A stretch of 64,000 nucleotides of DNA from Dorea longicatena (GCF_025150085.1 NZ_CP102280.1:1747001-1811000); one strand, 5' to 3'. Positions 17,179 through 25,769 are shown, counted from the first letter of the stretch. Numbers and translations are program-made. Notes: a model not told the origin generated them from the sequence alone.

Positions 17179-17737
17179 GACGGATCACTCCTATATTGTC
17201 AAATGGATAAATTCTTACCCATGCCCTGCCAATCAGATCTTCTTTTGTCAGTACGCCTACACTTGGATCCCTGCTGTCCATACTATGGTTACGATTATCT
17301 CCCATAACAAAATACTCATTTTCTTTTAATGTAATCGGATCTGCGGCAGTCTGTGGATCTTTGATCAATTCATTTCCATAGATATCGCTCAAAAGCCTCT
17401 CTCCGTCAATGTATACATATCCGTCTTTTATCTGCACAGTCTCTCCCGGCATTCCGATGATACGTTTGATATAATATGTATTTTCTTCGTATTTGTACGG
17501 AAATACAATAATGTCATAACGTTTCGGATCACGGAAGCGGTAACTGATCTTATCCACGATCAGATTATCCCCGTTTTGCAACGTTGTCTCCATGGAAGAT
17601 CCACTCACTCTTGTTCTCTGCCCTACAAATGTTATGATAAAATACGTTAACCCTATGATCAGCAGAATATAGACAATCCATCCTCCAAGCTCTCTCAAAA
17701 TGCTTTCTTCTGCATCTTCTCTTGAACGTCTAGCCAT
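17171..17737 (-). CDS. lepB: Signal peptidase I (first copy)
   Basis: Membrane-anchored serine protease of 188 aa that cleaves signal peptides of secreted proteins. One membrane helix (WIVYILLIIGLTYFIITFV) is followed by box B with the catalytic Ser (SGSSMETTLQNGD). The catalytic Lys region is YYIKRIIGMPGETVQIKDG, and box E is GDNRNHSMDSRDP. It is co-linear with rnhB downstream and rbgA upstream. A second paralogue lies 0.9 kb away at 18648-19307. Confidence 0.93.
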   Translation of the reverse strand: MARRSREDAEESILRELGGWIVYILLIIGLTYFIITFVGQRTRVSGSSMETTLQNGDNLIVDKISYRFRDPKRYDIIVFPYKYEENTYYIKRIIGMPGETVQIKDGYVYIDGERLLSDIYGNELIKDPQTAADPITLKENEYFVMGDNRNHSMDSRDPSVGVLTKEDLIGRAWVRIYPFDNIGVIRHE

Positions 17738-17778
17738 GTTCTTTTGTTGTTTCCCTTCTATACTTTCTGCCTCTGTTT

Positions 17779-18627
17779 TTAATATGCATCCGGGTACTCC
17801 AGTGTCAGTTTGCCCAAACGTCCGTTGCGGAAGTCATCCATCAGAAGAACCGAAGCTTTTTCTGTATCCAGTTCATTTCCACGAACCAGACAATGTCTGC
17901 TCTCTGCAATTTTTTCCAGCATTCCGTATGGATCCGTGTCTTCTTCTACATTATATTTATTCTCAAGTACTCCCGGATAATTTTCATTCATAAACTTTAC
18001 AAGTTCTGCCGCAAGTTCTTCTGTCTGAAGGATCTCATCTTTGATCGATCCGATAAATGCCAGTTTCAGGCCTACTGCCTGATCTTCAAATCTTGGCCAC
18101 AGGATTCCCGGTGTATCCAGAAGCTCCACATTTTTATTCAGTCTGATCCACTGCTTTCCTTTTGTCACTCCCGGTTTGTTACCGGTTTTTGCACATGCCT
18201 TTCCCGCAAGTGCATTGATAAATGTTGATTTTCCTACATTCGGAATTCCCACTACCATAGCTCTGACCGGACGATTCAAAATCCCACGCTTTCTGTCTCT
18301 TTCAATCTTTTCTTTACATGCTTCCTGGATCACACCATTGATAGATTTGATCCCGCCGCCTTTCTTGGAATTTACCTTCACAACAGAGAATCCTTTTTCA
18401 CGAAAATATTCTGACCAGGCATCATTCCACTTATCTTCTGCCAGATCTGACTTATTTAAAAGGATCAATCTTGCTTTATTCTTTCCCAGTTCATCAATAT
18501 CCGGATTTCTGCTGCTGATCGGAACTCTGGCATCAACCAGTTCAATAACCAGATCTATTAATTTGATATTTTCCTGCATCATGCGTTTTGCTTTCGTCAT
18601 GTGCCCAGGATACCATTGAAAATGCAT
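17779..18627 (-). CDS. rbgA: Ribosome biogenesis GTPase RbgA (YlqF)
   Basis: Circularly permuted GTPase of 282 aa required for late 50S subunit assembly in Firmicutes. It begins MHFQWYPGHMTKAKRMMQEN. The G motifs occur in permuted order: G4 LNKSDL first, then G1 VVGIPNVGKSTFINAL, and G3 DTPGIL. The C-terminal domain is about 90 residues. Placement between the lepB genes and close to rplS and rnhB repeats the common Firmicutes order (rplS-lepB-rbgA-rnhB). Confidence 0.95.
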   Translation of the reverse strand: MHFQWYPGHMTKAKRMMQENIKLIDLVIELVDARVPISSRNPDIDELGKNKARLILLNKSDLAEDKWNDAWSEYFREKGFSVVKVNSKKGGGIKSINGVIQEACKEKIERDRKRGILNRPVRAMVVGIPNVGKSTFINALAGKACAKTGNKPGVTKGKQWIRLNKNVELLDTPGILWPRFEDQAVGLKLAFIGSIKDEILQTEELAAELVKFMNENYPGVLENKYNVEEDTDPYGMLEKIAESRHCLVRGNELDTEKASVLLMDDFRNGRLGKLTLEYPDAY

Positions 18628-18647
18628 ATATTATTTCTCCTTATCTT

Positions 18648-19307
18648 CTATTTCACAAATCCCCAGTCTTTTTTCGGGGATGCCACAAACCATGCCTTTC
18701 CATATATATAAGAACGTTTTACTTTTCCTATATCGGCACTACGGCTGTCCTCACTGTTTTTTCTGTTATCTCCCAGAACAAAATATTCATCACCGCCAAG
18801 TTTCAACTTCTCACCGGCAATTCCAGCTGTATCTATTTTTGTTGTTTTATAATCTTCTTCCAGTTTTTTACCGTTAATATAGACCTGATTCTCCACAATC
18901 TGTACCGTCTCGCCCGGAAGTCCGACAATCCTTTTGGTATAATAATGCGAATTCTCATTGCCTTTCGGTTTGAACACGATAACATCTCCCCTTTTCGGTG
19001 AAGAAGCATTGTACACAATCCGGTTTACCAGTACTACATCTGCATTCTTAAGCACCGGACTCATGGAATCTCCTACCGTACTGACCCGTTGTCCCCAGTA
19101 CCACACAGCAACAAATGCCACCAGACAGGTGACCACGATCTTAAAAATCCAGGTAAATGTAGAAGCGATCATTTCAAGATTAAGATGTATCTTTTTCTTT
19201 GCTTTTGGAAGATTTCCGAAGCCTTTTTTCTTTGCTTTGCGTCTGCGATAACCGGTTTTCCGGGATCTTCTTCTTTTTTCAAAATCCAGATTACTTCTGC
19301 GTCTCAT
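18648..19307 (-). CDS. lepB: Signal peptidase I (second copy)
   Basis: Signal peptidase I of 219 aa. Its N-terminus is very basic (MRRRSNLDFEKRRRSRKTGYRRRKAKKKGFG) before a single hydrophobic helix (TWIFKIVVTCLVAFVAVWYW). The catalytic Ser lies in VGDSMSPVLKNADVV, the Lys in YYTKRIVGLPGETVQI, and box E is GDNRKNSEDSRSADIG. The long Arg/Lys-rich cytoplasmic tail distinguishes it from the copy at 17171-17737. It starts the minus-strand group lepB-rbgA-lepB-rnhB-yraN. A promoter may lie in 19308-19327, next to a short repeat. Confidence 0.93.
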   Translation of the reverse strand: MRRRSNLDFEKRRRSRKTGYRRRKAKKKGFGNLPKAKKKIHLNLEMIASTFTWIFKIVVTCLVAFVAVWYWGQRVSTVGDSMSPVLKNADVVLVNRIVYNASSPKRGDVIVFKPKGNENSHYYTKRIVGLPGETVQIVENQVYINGKKLEEDYKTTKIDTAGIAGEKLKLGGDEYFVLGDNRKNSEDSRSADIGKVKRSYIYGKAWFVASPKKDWGFVK

Positions 19308-19327
19308 AAAATCCCCTTATACTGAAA

Positions 19328-19365
19328 ACTTGCCACTGGCAACTTTTCTTACATACTTTGATATA
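19328..19365. repeat. Short dispersed intergenic repeat, type 2
   Basis: Contains the perfect inverted repeat TTGCCACTGGCAA (19330-19342) followed by CTTTTCTTACATACTTTGATA. A diverged copy lies at 61655-61690 and partial copies end at 33732 and 56708. It sits in the lepB-rplS intergenic space. Confidence 0.6.
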
Positions 19366-19369
19366 TCAG

Positions 19370-19405
19370 AAAAAGGACAATTACATTATGTAGTTGTCCT
19401 TTTTC
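19370..19405 (-). terminator. Terminator of the ffh-rplS operon
   Basis: Stem AAAAAGGACAA/TTGTCCTTTTT with an inner TACAT/ATGTA pairing. On the minus strand it ends in a U-run about 20 nt after rplS. It is symmetric and could act in both directions. Confidence 0.8.
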
Positions 19406-19425
19406 TCATTTTGTTACATTTTCGA

Positions 19426-19773
19426 TTATTTTACTAATTCTTTAACTTTAGCTTTCTTACCAACGCGGTCTCTTAAGTAGTTCAGTTTTGCTCTTCTTAC
19501 TTTACCTCTTCTTACTACTTCGATCTTCTCAACGTTTGGTGAGTGTACCGGCCAAGTCTTCTCAACACCGATTCCGTTAGAAAACTTTCTAACTGTAAAT
19601 GTTTCTCTTGCTCCGCCACCCTGTCTCTTCAGGACTGTTCCTTCGAAAACCTGTACTCTTTCACGGTTTCCTTCTTTGATCTTTCCGTAAACTTTAACAG
19701 TATCTCCTACGTGAAATTCTGGTGCTACTTCTTTTAACTGAGCAGCTTCAATGTTCTTAATAATATCGTTCAT
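19426..19773 (-). CDS. rplS: 50S ribosomal protein L19
   Basis: Ribosomal protein of 115 aa located at the 30S-50S interface. It has the family segments [45 protein letters not shown] and [26 protein letters not shown]. Its own AAGGAGGTC site precedes the ATG. It is last in the ylxM-ffh-rpsP-khpA-rimM-trmD-rplS operon, followed by a strong terminator. Confidence 0.98.
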   Translation of the reverse strand: MNDIIKNIEAAQLKEVAPEFHVGDTVKVYGKIKEGNRERVQVFEGTVLKRQGGGARETFTVRKFSNGIGVEKTWPVHSPNVEKIEVVRRGKVRRAKLNYLRDRVGKKAKVKELVK

Positions 19774-19876
19774 TATGTGTGACCTCCTTGTTTACTTGGA
19801 TGTTCTTAATACATTCGTACCAGAGGACCATCTATTTCTTCACAACATGCTACATTTTATCATACCCTGCAACAAA

Positions 19877-20692
19877 TTACAAGGATTTTTTTACTTCTTT
19901 TTGCACTTCTTCGGCCAGTTTTTTTTCTTTTTCTGTAAGTTCGGCTTTTTCAAGCAGATCCGGCCGGTTCTTTGCAGTGCGGATCACAGACTGTTCACGT
20001 CTCCATTTTTCAATATTGGCATGATGCCCGGACATCAGTATCTCCGGCACTTTTCTGTCATGCCATACTTCCGGTCTGGAATATTGCGGATATTCCAGCA
20101 GATTATCCTGAAAGCTCTCGAACTCGGCGGACACATCATTATGAAGTACCCCCGGAACCAGCCGGGATATCGCATCGATCATGATCATTGCCGGAAGCTC
20201 ACCTCCTGTCAGGACATAATCTCCGATAGATACATAATCTGTAACGATCTCTTCCAACACACGTTCATCAATGCCTTCGTAATGACCGCACAAAAATACC
20301 AGATCTTCTTCCTGTGCAAATTCCTCTGCCATGGACTGGTTGAATGTCTTTCCCTGCGGAGACAGATAGATGACTCTGGTACGCTTCTGCTCTCCTGACA
20401 TCTCTTTCTTCTCACCAGATGCCAGCTTTTCTTCTGTGGCTTTTGCCTTTCTTTCCGTAATCTGCCTTGCCAGTGCATCATAGCACTGATACACCGGTTC
20501 TGCCTGCATCAGCATACCTGCACCTCCGCCATACGGATAATCATCCACGCTGTGATGCTTGTTAAATGCATAATCTCTGATATTTAATGCCTCTATAGAC
20601 AGAAGCCCTTTATTTACCGCACGTCCGATGATGCTGGTATTCAATCCATCCATAACCATCTCCGGAAATAACGTCATAATATAAAAATTCAT
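19877..20692 (-). CDS. trmD: tRNA (guanine37-N1)-methyltransferase
   Basis: Forms m1G37 in tRNAs to prevent +1 frameshifting. The 271-aa protein has the TrmD knot: YIMTLFPEMVMDGLNTSIIGRA at the N-terminus, VDDYPYGGGAGMLMQAEP, LCGHYEGIDERV and SIGDYVLTGGELPAMIMIDAISRLVPGVL. A charged insert of about 25 residues (near 80-105, KATEEKLASGEKKEM) before the knot is longer than usual. The C-terminus carries a Lys/Glu-rich tail. It lies 14 bp downstream of rimM. Confidence 0.97.
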   Translation of the reverse strand: MNFYIMTLFPEMVMDGLNTSIIGRAVNKGLLSIEALNIRDYAFNKHHSVDDYPYGGGAGMLMQAEPVYQCYDALARQITERKAKATEEKLASGEKKEMSGEQKRTRVIYLSPQGKTFNQSMAEEFAQEEDLVFLCGHYEGIDERVLEEIVTDYVSIGDYVLTGGELPAMIMIDAISRLVPGVLHNDVSAEFESFQDNLLEYPQYSRPEVWHDRKVPEILMSGHHANIEKWRREQSVIRTAKNRPDLLEKAELTEKEKKLAEEVQKEVKKSL

Positions 20693-20706
20693 AGATTATC
20701 CTCTTT

Positions 20707-21213
20707 CTAGATCAGACCATCCATCAGATGGATCTTCATCTTCTGATTTTCTATATCAACATCCAGGATACATTCGCGGATCGCCGGAACCAATACCTCG
20801 CCGTGTTCATCTGTATCGATCACATAGACATCATTTGCACCGGTCTCCATAACATCTTTTAATGTTCCGAACGGTTTATCATCCTCTGTTACGACCTCGA
20901 TTCCGATCATATCGGCGATAAAGTATTCATCCTCTTCCAGTTCCACCGCATCTTTACGTTCTACAAGAAGTGGACATCTTTTATAACGCTCAATATCATT
21001 AATATTATCAATTCCCTTGAACTTCAGGATTACAAACTGCTTAAAGAATTTGACACCCTGGACTTCCAGAGATTTTTTCTCTCTTCCGGTGTCTAACAGT
21101 ACATGTTTTAACGATTTAAAACGATTCGGGTCATCTGTGGTCGGAAATACTTTAACTTCCCCACGCACTCCGTGTGTCGAAGTAATGACACCTACCTGTA
21201 ATAATTCTTCCAT
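20707..21213 (-). CDS. rimM: Ribosome maturation factor RimM
   Basis: Assembly factor for the 30S head that binds S19. The protein is 168 aa from MEELLQVGVITSTHGVRGEVKVFP. The N-terminal RimM domain is followed by a PRC-barrel (EYFIADMIGIEVVTEDDKPFGTLKDV). The ATG at 21213 has AAGGAG at good spacing; the 31-codon upstream in-frame extension is not family-like. It lies between khpA and trmD in the ffh operon. Confidence 0.96.
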   Translation of the reverse strand: MEELLQVGVITSTHGVRGEVKVFPTTDDPNRFKSLKHVLLDTGREKKSLEVQGVKFFKQFVILKFKGIDNINDIERYKRCPLLVERKDAVELEEDEYFIADMIGIEVVTEDDKPFGTLKDVMETGANDVYVIDTDEHGEVLVPAIRECILDVDIENQKMKIHLMDGLI

Positions 21214-21350
21214 AAATACTCCTTTTTCACTTTCTGCGTTTCCGACGCTCCAGCGGCTTCTTTTGTACATATGATTCTGCCGTATAAGATAAGCGGGACA
21301 GACCACAAGCGGGCCTGTCCCGGGACAAAATGGGAATCCCCATTAGTTAT

Positions 21351-21581
21351 TTAGTCCATGATATCTACGATAACTTTCTTATCTTCCTTTGCTGCTGCGG
21401 CTTTCACGACTGAACGGATTGCCTTTGCAATGCGGCCCTGTTTTCCGATTACTTTACCCATATCAGATTCAGCAACTCGTACTTCCAGAACTGTCGTCTT
21501 CTTCTCTTCGCGTTCATTTACAACAACGCTTTCTGGATCGTCGACTAATGCTTTCGCAATTACTTCAACTAATTCCTTCAT
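21351..21581 (-). CDS. khpA: KH-domain RNA-binding protein KhpA (YlqC)
   Basis: Small KH protein of 76 aa that in other Firmicutes works with KhpB/Jag in RNA binding and cell-division control. It starts MKELVEVIAKALVDDPESVVV and has the KH GxxG loop in VIGKQGRIAKAIRSVVKAAA. Position between rpsP and rimM is the conserved one. Preceded by a GGAGG site. Confidence 0.96.
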   Translation of the reverse strand: MKELVEVIAKALVDDPESVVVNEREEKKTTVLEVRVAESDMGKVIGKQGRIAKAIRSVVKAAAAKEDKKVIVDIMD

Positions 21582-21605
21582 AAATGCACACCTCCAGTGG
21601 CATAA

Positions 21606-21851
21606 TTATTTTTCGATGCCTGCTGCCTTTAAGATCTTTGCAACTGCTTCTGTAGGCTGAGCTCCGTTAGCAAGCCATTTCTTAGCTGCTTCTTCGTCAA
21701 CTTTGATTACACTTGGATCACAGTTCGGATCGTATGTTCCGATCTCGTCGATGAATCTTCCGTCTCTTGGTGATCTAGAATCTGCTACGATGATTCTATA
21801 GAAAGGAGCCTTCTTCTGTCCCATTCTTCTTAATCTCATTTTTACTGCCAT
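21606..21851 (-). CDS. rpsP: 30S ribosomal protein S16
   Basis: Ribosomal protein of 81 aa with [40 protein letters not shown] and the C-terminal [20 protein letters not shown]. Its GGAGG site precedes the ATG. It is third in the operon, 80 bp after ffh. Confidence 0.98.
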   Translation of the reverse strand: MAVKMRLRRMGQKKAPFYRIIVADSRSPRDGRFIDEIGTYDPNCDPSVIKVDEEAAKKWLANGAQPTEAVAKILKAAGIEK

Positions 21852-21931
21852 GTTAGTTTACCTCCGTAAAATTATAATATTTTCATAGTTTATTTTTATC
21901 TATATAACGCGGAATTCGCGGTATATCATGT

Positions 21932-23281
21932 TTAGAACGGAAATCCGAATTTCTTCTTCTTTCCCGGCTTGCCAAATTGTTTCATCAGTTTTTTCATCTC
22001 GTTGAACTGCTTGATCATACGGTTCACTTCGCTGATGTCCACCCCTGCACCTTTGGCAATTCTGTGCTTTCTGGATGGAGAAAGGATATCCGGATTGGCT
22101 CTTTCCGCCGGTGTCATGGAATGAATGATTGCTTCCATTCTTCCCATCTTCCTCTCGGCTTCTGCCGTCTGCTCGTCGTCTAATCCCTTCATCTTACCGC
22201 CCATACCTCCAAGGCCCGGCAGCATGTTCATAATATTTCCAAGACCACCCATGTTCTTCATCTGCTTGATACTTTCCAGATAATCGTCAAAATCAAACTG
22301 GTTCTTCTTAAGCTTCTGGGTCATCTCTCTGGCTTTTTCTTCATCGATCTCGGCTTCCGCCTTTTCGATAAGCGACAGGACATCTCCCATTCCCAGGATT
22401 CTCGATGCCATACGATCCGGATAGAACTGTTCCAGATCTGAAAGCTTCTCTCCCATACCTACATACAGGATCGGCTTTCCGGTAACTGCCTTTACGGACA
22501 GCGCCGCACCACCTCTTGTGTCACCGTCTAATTTCGTAACGATCACACCATCGATGCCGACCTTTTCATTGAACTCTTTTGCCACATTTACGGCATCCTG
22601 TCCGGTCATTGCATCAATGACGAGTATGGTCTGATGTACTTCTACTTCTTCTTTGATCTCTTCAAGCTCAGCCATCATGTCTTCATCAATATGAAGTCGT
22701 CCGGCTGTATCGAGGATCACGAGGTCGTTGCCATTCTTCTGCGCATGTTCGATCGCTGCCTTGGCGATGTTCGCCGGCTTGTGGTTTTCTCCCATGGAGA
22801 AGACTTCCACACCCTGCTTCTCACCGTTGACCTGTAACTGCTTGATCGCAGCCGGTCTGTAGACATCACATGCGACCAGCAGCGGTTTCTTGCCCTTTAA
22901 CTTGAACTTTCCGGCAAGCTTTGCTGTCGTGGTTGTCTTACCTGCTCCCTGAAGACCTGCCATCATGATAACTGTGATGGCTTTTCCAGGCTGAAGCTTA
23001 ATCTCTGTGGTCTCAGATCCCATCAGATTGATCAGTTCTTCATTTACAATCTTGATCACCATCTGCCCCGGGTTCAGACCGTTCATGACATCCTGACCGA
23101 TCGCGCGTTCCTGTACGCTCTTAATGAAGTCTTTTACCACTTTAAAGTTAACATCCGCCGCAAGTAATGCACGTTTGATCTCTTTTAAAGCTTCTTTGAC
23201 ATCATCCTCTGTCAGACGTCCTTTGCTTCTCAGGTTTTTAAATACATTTTGAAGTTTTTCTGTCAAACTGTCAAATGCCAT
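21932..23281 (-). CDS. ffh: Signal recognition particle protein Ffh
   Basis: SRP GTPase of 449 aa that binds signal sequences and 4.5S/scRNA. The N domain begins MAFDSLTEKLQNVFKNLRSKGRL. The G domain has G1 GLQGAGKTTTTAKLA, DTAGRLHIDE and TKLDGDTRGGAALS. The Met-rich M domain ends with KLMKQFGKPGKKKKFGFPF and includes LSPSRKHRIAKGAGVDISEVN, the RNA-binding segment. It is separated from ylxM by one base, so the two are translationally coupled. Confidence 0.98.
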   Translation of the reverse strand: MAFDSLTEKLQNVFKNLRSKGRLTEDDVKEALKEIKRALLAADVNFKVVKDFIKSVQERAIGQDVMNGLNPGQMVIKIVNEELINLMGSETTEIKLQPGKAITVIMMAGLQGAGKTTTTAKLAGKFKLKGKKPLLVACDVYRPAAIKQLQVNGEKQGVEVFSMGENHKPANIAKAAIEHAQKNGNDLVILDTAGRLHIDEDMMAELEEIKEEVEVHQTILVIDAMTGQDAVNVAKEFNEKVGIDGVIVTKLDGDTRGGAALSVKAVTGKPILYVGMGEKLSDLEQFYPDRMASRILGMGDVLSLIEKAEAEIDEEKAREMTQKLKKNQFDFDDYLESIKQMKNMGGLGNIMNMLPGLGGMGGKMKGLDDEQTAEAERKMGRMEAIIHSMTPAERANPDILSPSRKHRIAKGAGVDISEVNRMIKQFNEMKKLMKQFGKPGKKKKFGFPF

Positions 23282-23282
23282 G

Positions 23283-23627
23283 CTATAACTCCTCTATAAT
23301 TTCATCGGATATCTTCCGGATGTCTGCAACTAACTTTTCCGCATTCTCCTTTTCATATCCGTCCAGCAATTCATCAATCTGCTTTACTTTTTCTCTGATC
23401 GACACGAACTTCTCTACCAGATGAAGTTTCTCTTCGTAGCCTTTCAGTGTCTGGGAACATCTCTTTACCAGGTCATGTACGCCCTGTCTGCTGATTCCCT
23501 CTTCTCTTGCGATCTCGCCAAGTGATAGGTCCTCAAGAACAAACTGTTCATACACTTCTTTCTGATGATCGGTAAGTAGTTCTCCATAAAAATCATATAA
23601 TAATGCCTGTTCTAATATTTCATTCAT
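23283..23627 (-). CDS. ylxM: YlxM/p13-like SRP-associated DNA-binding protein
   Basis: Protein of 114 aa with a sigma-70 region-4-like helix-turn-helix: [39 protein letters not shown]. It is the conserved partner gene upstream of ffh in Firmicutes and modulates SRP in streptococci. The start [10 protein letters not shown] is family-like; the upstream in-frame Met lies inside the promoter and is rejected. The C-terminal half is a coiled-coil-like, Lys/Glu-rich helix. Confidence 0.93.
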   Translation of the reverse strand: MNEILEQALLYDFYGELLTDHQKEVYEQFVLEDLSLGEIAREEGISRQGVHDLVKRCSQTLKGYEEKLHLVEKFVSIREKVKQIDELLDGYEKENAEKLVADIRKISDEIIEEL

Positions 23628-23643
23628 GTCTTTCACCTGTGAT

Positions 23644-23672
23644 ATCATATAACACTTCTGTGCAGGTGTCAA
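23644..23672 (-). promoter_or_regulatory. Promoter of the ylxM-ffh-rpsP-rplS operon
   Basis: Minus strand: TTGACA (23667-23672), 17-nt spacer, TATGAT (23644-23649). This is a near-consensus sigma-A promoter 17 bp before the ylxM ATG, so the leader is very short. Confidence 0.8.
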
Positions 23673-23807
23673 GTATTTTTTCTTTACACCTTAATTTTTC
23701 AAAATAAAATTGATTTCCACGCAACTTTGTCGTAATATATCTGATGGAAGATATTGCCGTCTGCAGTATCTTCTAATCAGGTCCATATATTATAAGGGGA
23801 GAATATA

Positions 23808-24476
23808 ATGGCAAAAAAGAATTATTACAAGATACTTGGTGTGTCACGAACAGCTTCTCCTGAAGAGATTTCTGCTGCCAAGAACAGACTTGCAAAAAAA
23901 TATCATCCCGATGCCAACATGAAGGATGGTATCGATACAACTAAGAAAATGCAGCGTATTCTGGAAGCTTACCGAATACTTTCCGACCCAAAGAAGCGTG
24001 CTTCCTATGACCGCAAAGTATTCGGAAAGCCATCGTCAGACTCTGACCGGAATTTCGATCTGTTCAACCTGCATAATAATATAGAAGAAACAGATCCGGT
24101 CATCGGTACACCATTCGTGAATTACTGGCGGGCGGCAGACTCCTTATACGATATCACTTTAGAAAGCGAACAACTTTTCAAAGATAAGAATAAAGAAAAT
24201 ACACGATCGGCCCGCTTGTCAGACCTGGCAGCCCAGGCACTTAGCTATGCCGTAACCCTGCGCGAAGCCGAGATTCCTGAAAAGTACTGGCTGCCCGCGA
24301 TCATGGACTGGCTGCTTTTCACCTGGTACAAGAACAGAAATCTTCCGGTATCTTATTTATTGAAACTTTACGATGAATATTCAAAAAAAGAACTCAACGG
24401 ATTCAAACGTGTAAAAATCCAAAAAGAGCAGCTTCATTTCCAGCATTCTTTAAAACGGCTGGTTAATTACGGATAA
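23808..24476 (+). CDS. J-domain protein (DnaJ N-terminal domain only)
   Basis: Protein of 222 aa with an N-terminal J domain (about residues 5-70) including the HPD tripeptide at 33-35 and [23 protein letters not shown]. No Gly/Phe region, zinc-finger or DnaJ C-terminal domain follows. The remaining 150 residues are an uncharacterised region with aromatic motifs ([19 protein letters not shown]). It would recruit a DnaK-type Hsp70 to an unknown client. GGGGAG precedes the start. It opens a plus-strand group with a Cys-rich protein and two unknown genes; whether they form one unit is not shown, because a terminator lies after the Cys-rich gene. Confidence 0.85.
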   Translation: MAKKNYYKILGVSRTASPEEISAAKNRLAKKYHPDANMKDGIDTTKKMQRILEAYRILSDPKKRASYDRKVFGKPSSDSDRNFDLFNLHNNIEETDPVIGTPFVNYWRAADSLYDITLESEQLFKDKNKENTRSARLSDLAAQALSYAVTLREAEIPEKYWLPAIMDWLLFTWYKNRNLPVSYLLKLYDEYSKKELNGFKRVKIQKEQLHFQHSLKRLVNYG

Positions 24477-24544
24477 TTTTCATCTCACACATTTACACCA
24501 TCTGCATATTATGTACTGTAAACATCATTATTGGAGGATTCAAT

Positions 24545-24847
24545 ATGAGCGATTTAGGTACAGCAAACTGTGGATGTGGCTGCGAAGGACGCGACAGATT
24601 CGGCGGAGACTGTGGATGTGGTGGATGTAACGGCGGATGCGGATGCGGCAACAACGGATGTGGCTTCGGCAATAACAGCTGCCTGTGGATCATCCTTCTT
24701 CTCTGTTGCTGCGGCGGTTTCGGCAACGGCTGTGGATGCGGCAACAACGGATGTGGCAACGACAGCTGCCTGTGGATCATCCTTCTTCTCTGCTGCTGTG
24801 GTGGTTTCGGCAACGGATGCGGCAATGGCTGTGGATGCGGATGCTAG
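24545..24847 (+). CDS. Cysteine/glycine-rich tandem-repeat protein (chorion-like high-cysteine family)
   Basis: Protein of 100 aa with 24 cysteines. The N-terminus MSDLGTANCGCGCEGRDRFG is followed by two near-identical 31-residue units, each with a hydrophobic, membrane-like block SCLWIILLLCCCGGFGNGCG (DNA units near 24647-24739 and 24740-24832). Similar Clostridia proteins are sometimes annotated as chorion class high-cysteine proteins; their function is unknown, and spore-surface or membrane roles are guesses. A GGAGG site precedes the ATG and a good terminator follows, supporting real expression. Overlapping frames on both strands are by-products of the repeat composition. Confidence 0.8.
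   Translation: MSDLGTANCGCGCEGRDRFGGDCGCGGCNGGCGCGNNGCGFGNNSCLWIILLLCCCGGFGNGCGCGNNGCGNDSCLWIILLLCCCGGFGNGCGNGCGCGC
24647..24832. repeat. Two in-frame 93-bp tandem repeat units within the Cys-rich gene
   Basis: The segment starting GGCAACAACGGATGTGGC at 24647 recurs at 24740, an offset of 93 bp (31 codons). Differences are a few substitutions (for example Phe-Gly-Asn-Asn against Asn-Asp before SCLWII) and a short indel. Confidence 0.8.
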
Positions 24848-24876
24848 ACAACATAATATTTCCTGCATAGGACTTA

Positions 24877-24907
24877 AGAGACGGAGTCATTTTTCCGTCT
24901 CTTTTTT
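24877..24907 (+). terminator. Terminator after the Cys-rich protein gene
   Basis: AGAGACGG/CCGTCTCT stem with a 10-nt loop followed by TTTTTT, 30 nt after the stop codon. Confidence 0.85.
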
Positions 24908-24945
24908 CATATATATTTATAACGCTGATCCTGGGAGGAGCCACT

Positions 24946-25446
24946 ATGGCCGGAAAACCTTCAAAACCAATGACACCATTTGATAAATCTGTCACACCCT
25001 CCTATTTATATAAATTGAAGCTGTTTCTTTCCTTTCTGCCTCCTTCCACTCAGCGCTTCCTTGCCGTCTATATCAAATTTTCCGAATTCCGGTATACGAT
25101 GGATTATTTCCGCGGACTGCCGTTTCATGCATTTTCTTTTCAATCTATCGGTGAACTCGCACCCTATATGGATGAAAACGAACGGAATATGATGGACCAG
25201 ATGACTTCTATGCTGCAGATAATGGAAATGATGGTGATGGCACAGACCGATTCTACGTCCGGAGGTTCCGATTCTTGCGGTCCTGCAGGACCTGTTGATC
25301 TTATGAAGACAATGATGTCCGGCGAAGATATGGAAATGTTCCAAAATTACATGGACCTGTTCGACCAGGAACTTTCCTCGCCTGGAACCTCTGCCATGAA
25401 AGGAGACTCTTCACATGAATGGAACAACGAATCATACAGCGAATGA
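24946..25446 (+). CDS. Uncharacterised Met/acid-rich protein
   Basis: Protein of 166 aa that I do not recognise. The first 75 residues are basic and aromatic (SYLYKLKLFLSFLPPSTQRF). The second half is acidic and methionine-rich (MMDQMTSMLQIMEMMVMAQT; LMKTMMSGEDMEMFQNYMDL), suggesting amphipathic helices. It has no signal peptide or clear membrane helix. GGAGGAG precedes the ATG. Its 3' end overlaps the next gene by 32 bp in another frame, so the two are translationally coupled and probably work together. Confidence 0.7.
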   Translation: MAGKPSKPMTPFDKSVTPSYLYKLKLFLSFLPPSTQRFLAVYIKFSEFRYTMDYFRGLPFHAFSFQSIGELAPYMDENERNMMDQMTSMLQIMEMMVMAQTDSTSGGSDSCGPAGPVDLMKTMMSGEDMEMFQNYMDLFDQELSSPGTSAMKGDSSHEWNNESYSE

Positions 25447-25750
25447 AAACACTTCCGAAAACAATTTCTCAAACAGTTGGATGGATCATCCGGCCATGAA
25501 GGGAATGGACCCGGTCAAACTGGAGTTGATCCGGCTTGCAGCCAAACAGACCGCCGGCAAAAGCGGGAGATCTCTGGCTCCCGTTATGATGGCGCTCATC
25601 ACCAGTGCGAACAAGAAAGGGATCCAGTTCACTCCACAGGAAATGTCTCTCATCCTCGACATTCTGAAAGAAGGACGTTCCAGAGAAGAACAAAATCAGA
25701 TCGACCAGATGGTGCAGATGGTCCGTACACACATGAAAAACAATACTTAA
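25415..25750 (+). CDS. Uncharacterised helical protein, partner of the upstream gene
   Basis: Protein of 111 aa that I do not recognise. The central part is predicted helical: MKGMDPVKLELIRLAAKQTA, then APVMMALITSANKKGIQFTP and QEMSLILDILKEGRSREEQN. A GGAG site inside the upstream gene precedes the ATG. There are no cysteines, no signal peptide and no membrane segment. Like its neighbour it has Met-rich helices and looks as if it forms a coiled or helical assembly. The Cys-rich protein and the SpoVAF-like gene elsewhere allow a sporulation role as a guess only. Confidence 0.68.
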   Translation: MNGTTNHTANENTSENNFSNSWMDHPAMKGMDPVKLELIRLAAKQTAGKSGRSLAPVMMALITSANKKGIQFTPQEMSLILDILKEGRSREEQNQIDQMVQMVRTHMKNNT

Positions 25751-25769
25751 TTCCTTTTCGTTCTCAGAT

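Noticed and set aside
19751..20398. 215-aa plus-strand frame opposite trmD
   Set aside because: Low-complexity shadow of trmD with no ribosome site; trmD is unambiguous.
24554..24868. Ala/Thr-rich and Pro/Gln-rich frames overlapping the Cys-rich gene on both strands
   Set aside because: By-products of GGC/TGC repeats; only the Cys/Gly frame has a GGAGG site at correct spacing and a terminator after its stop.
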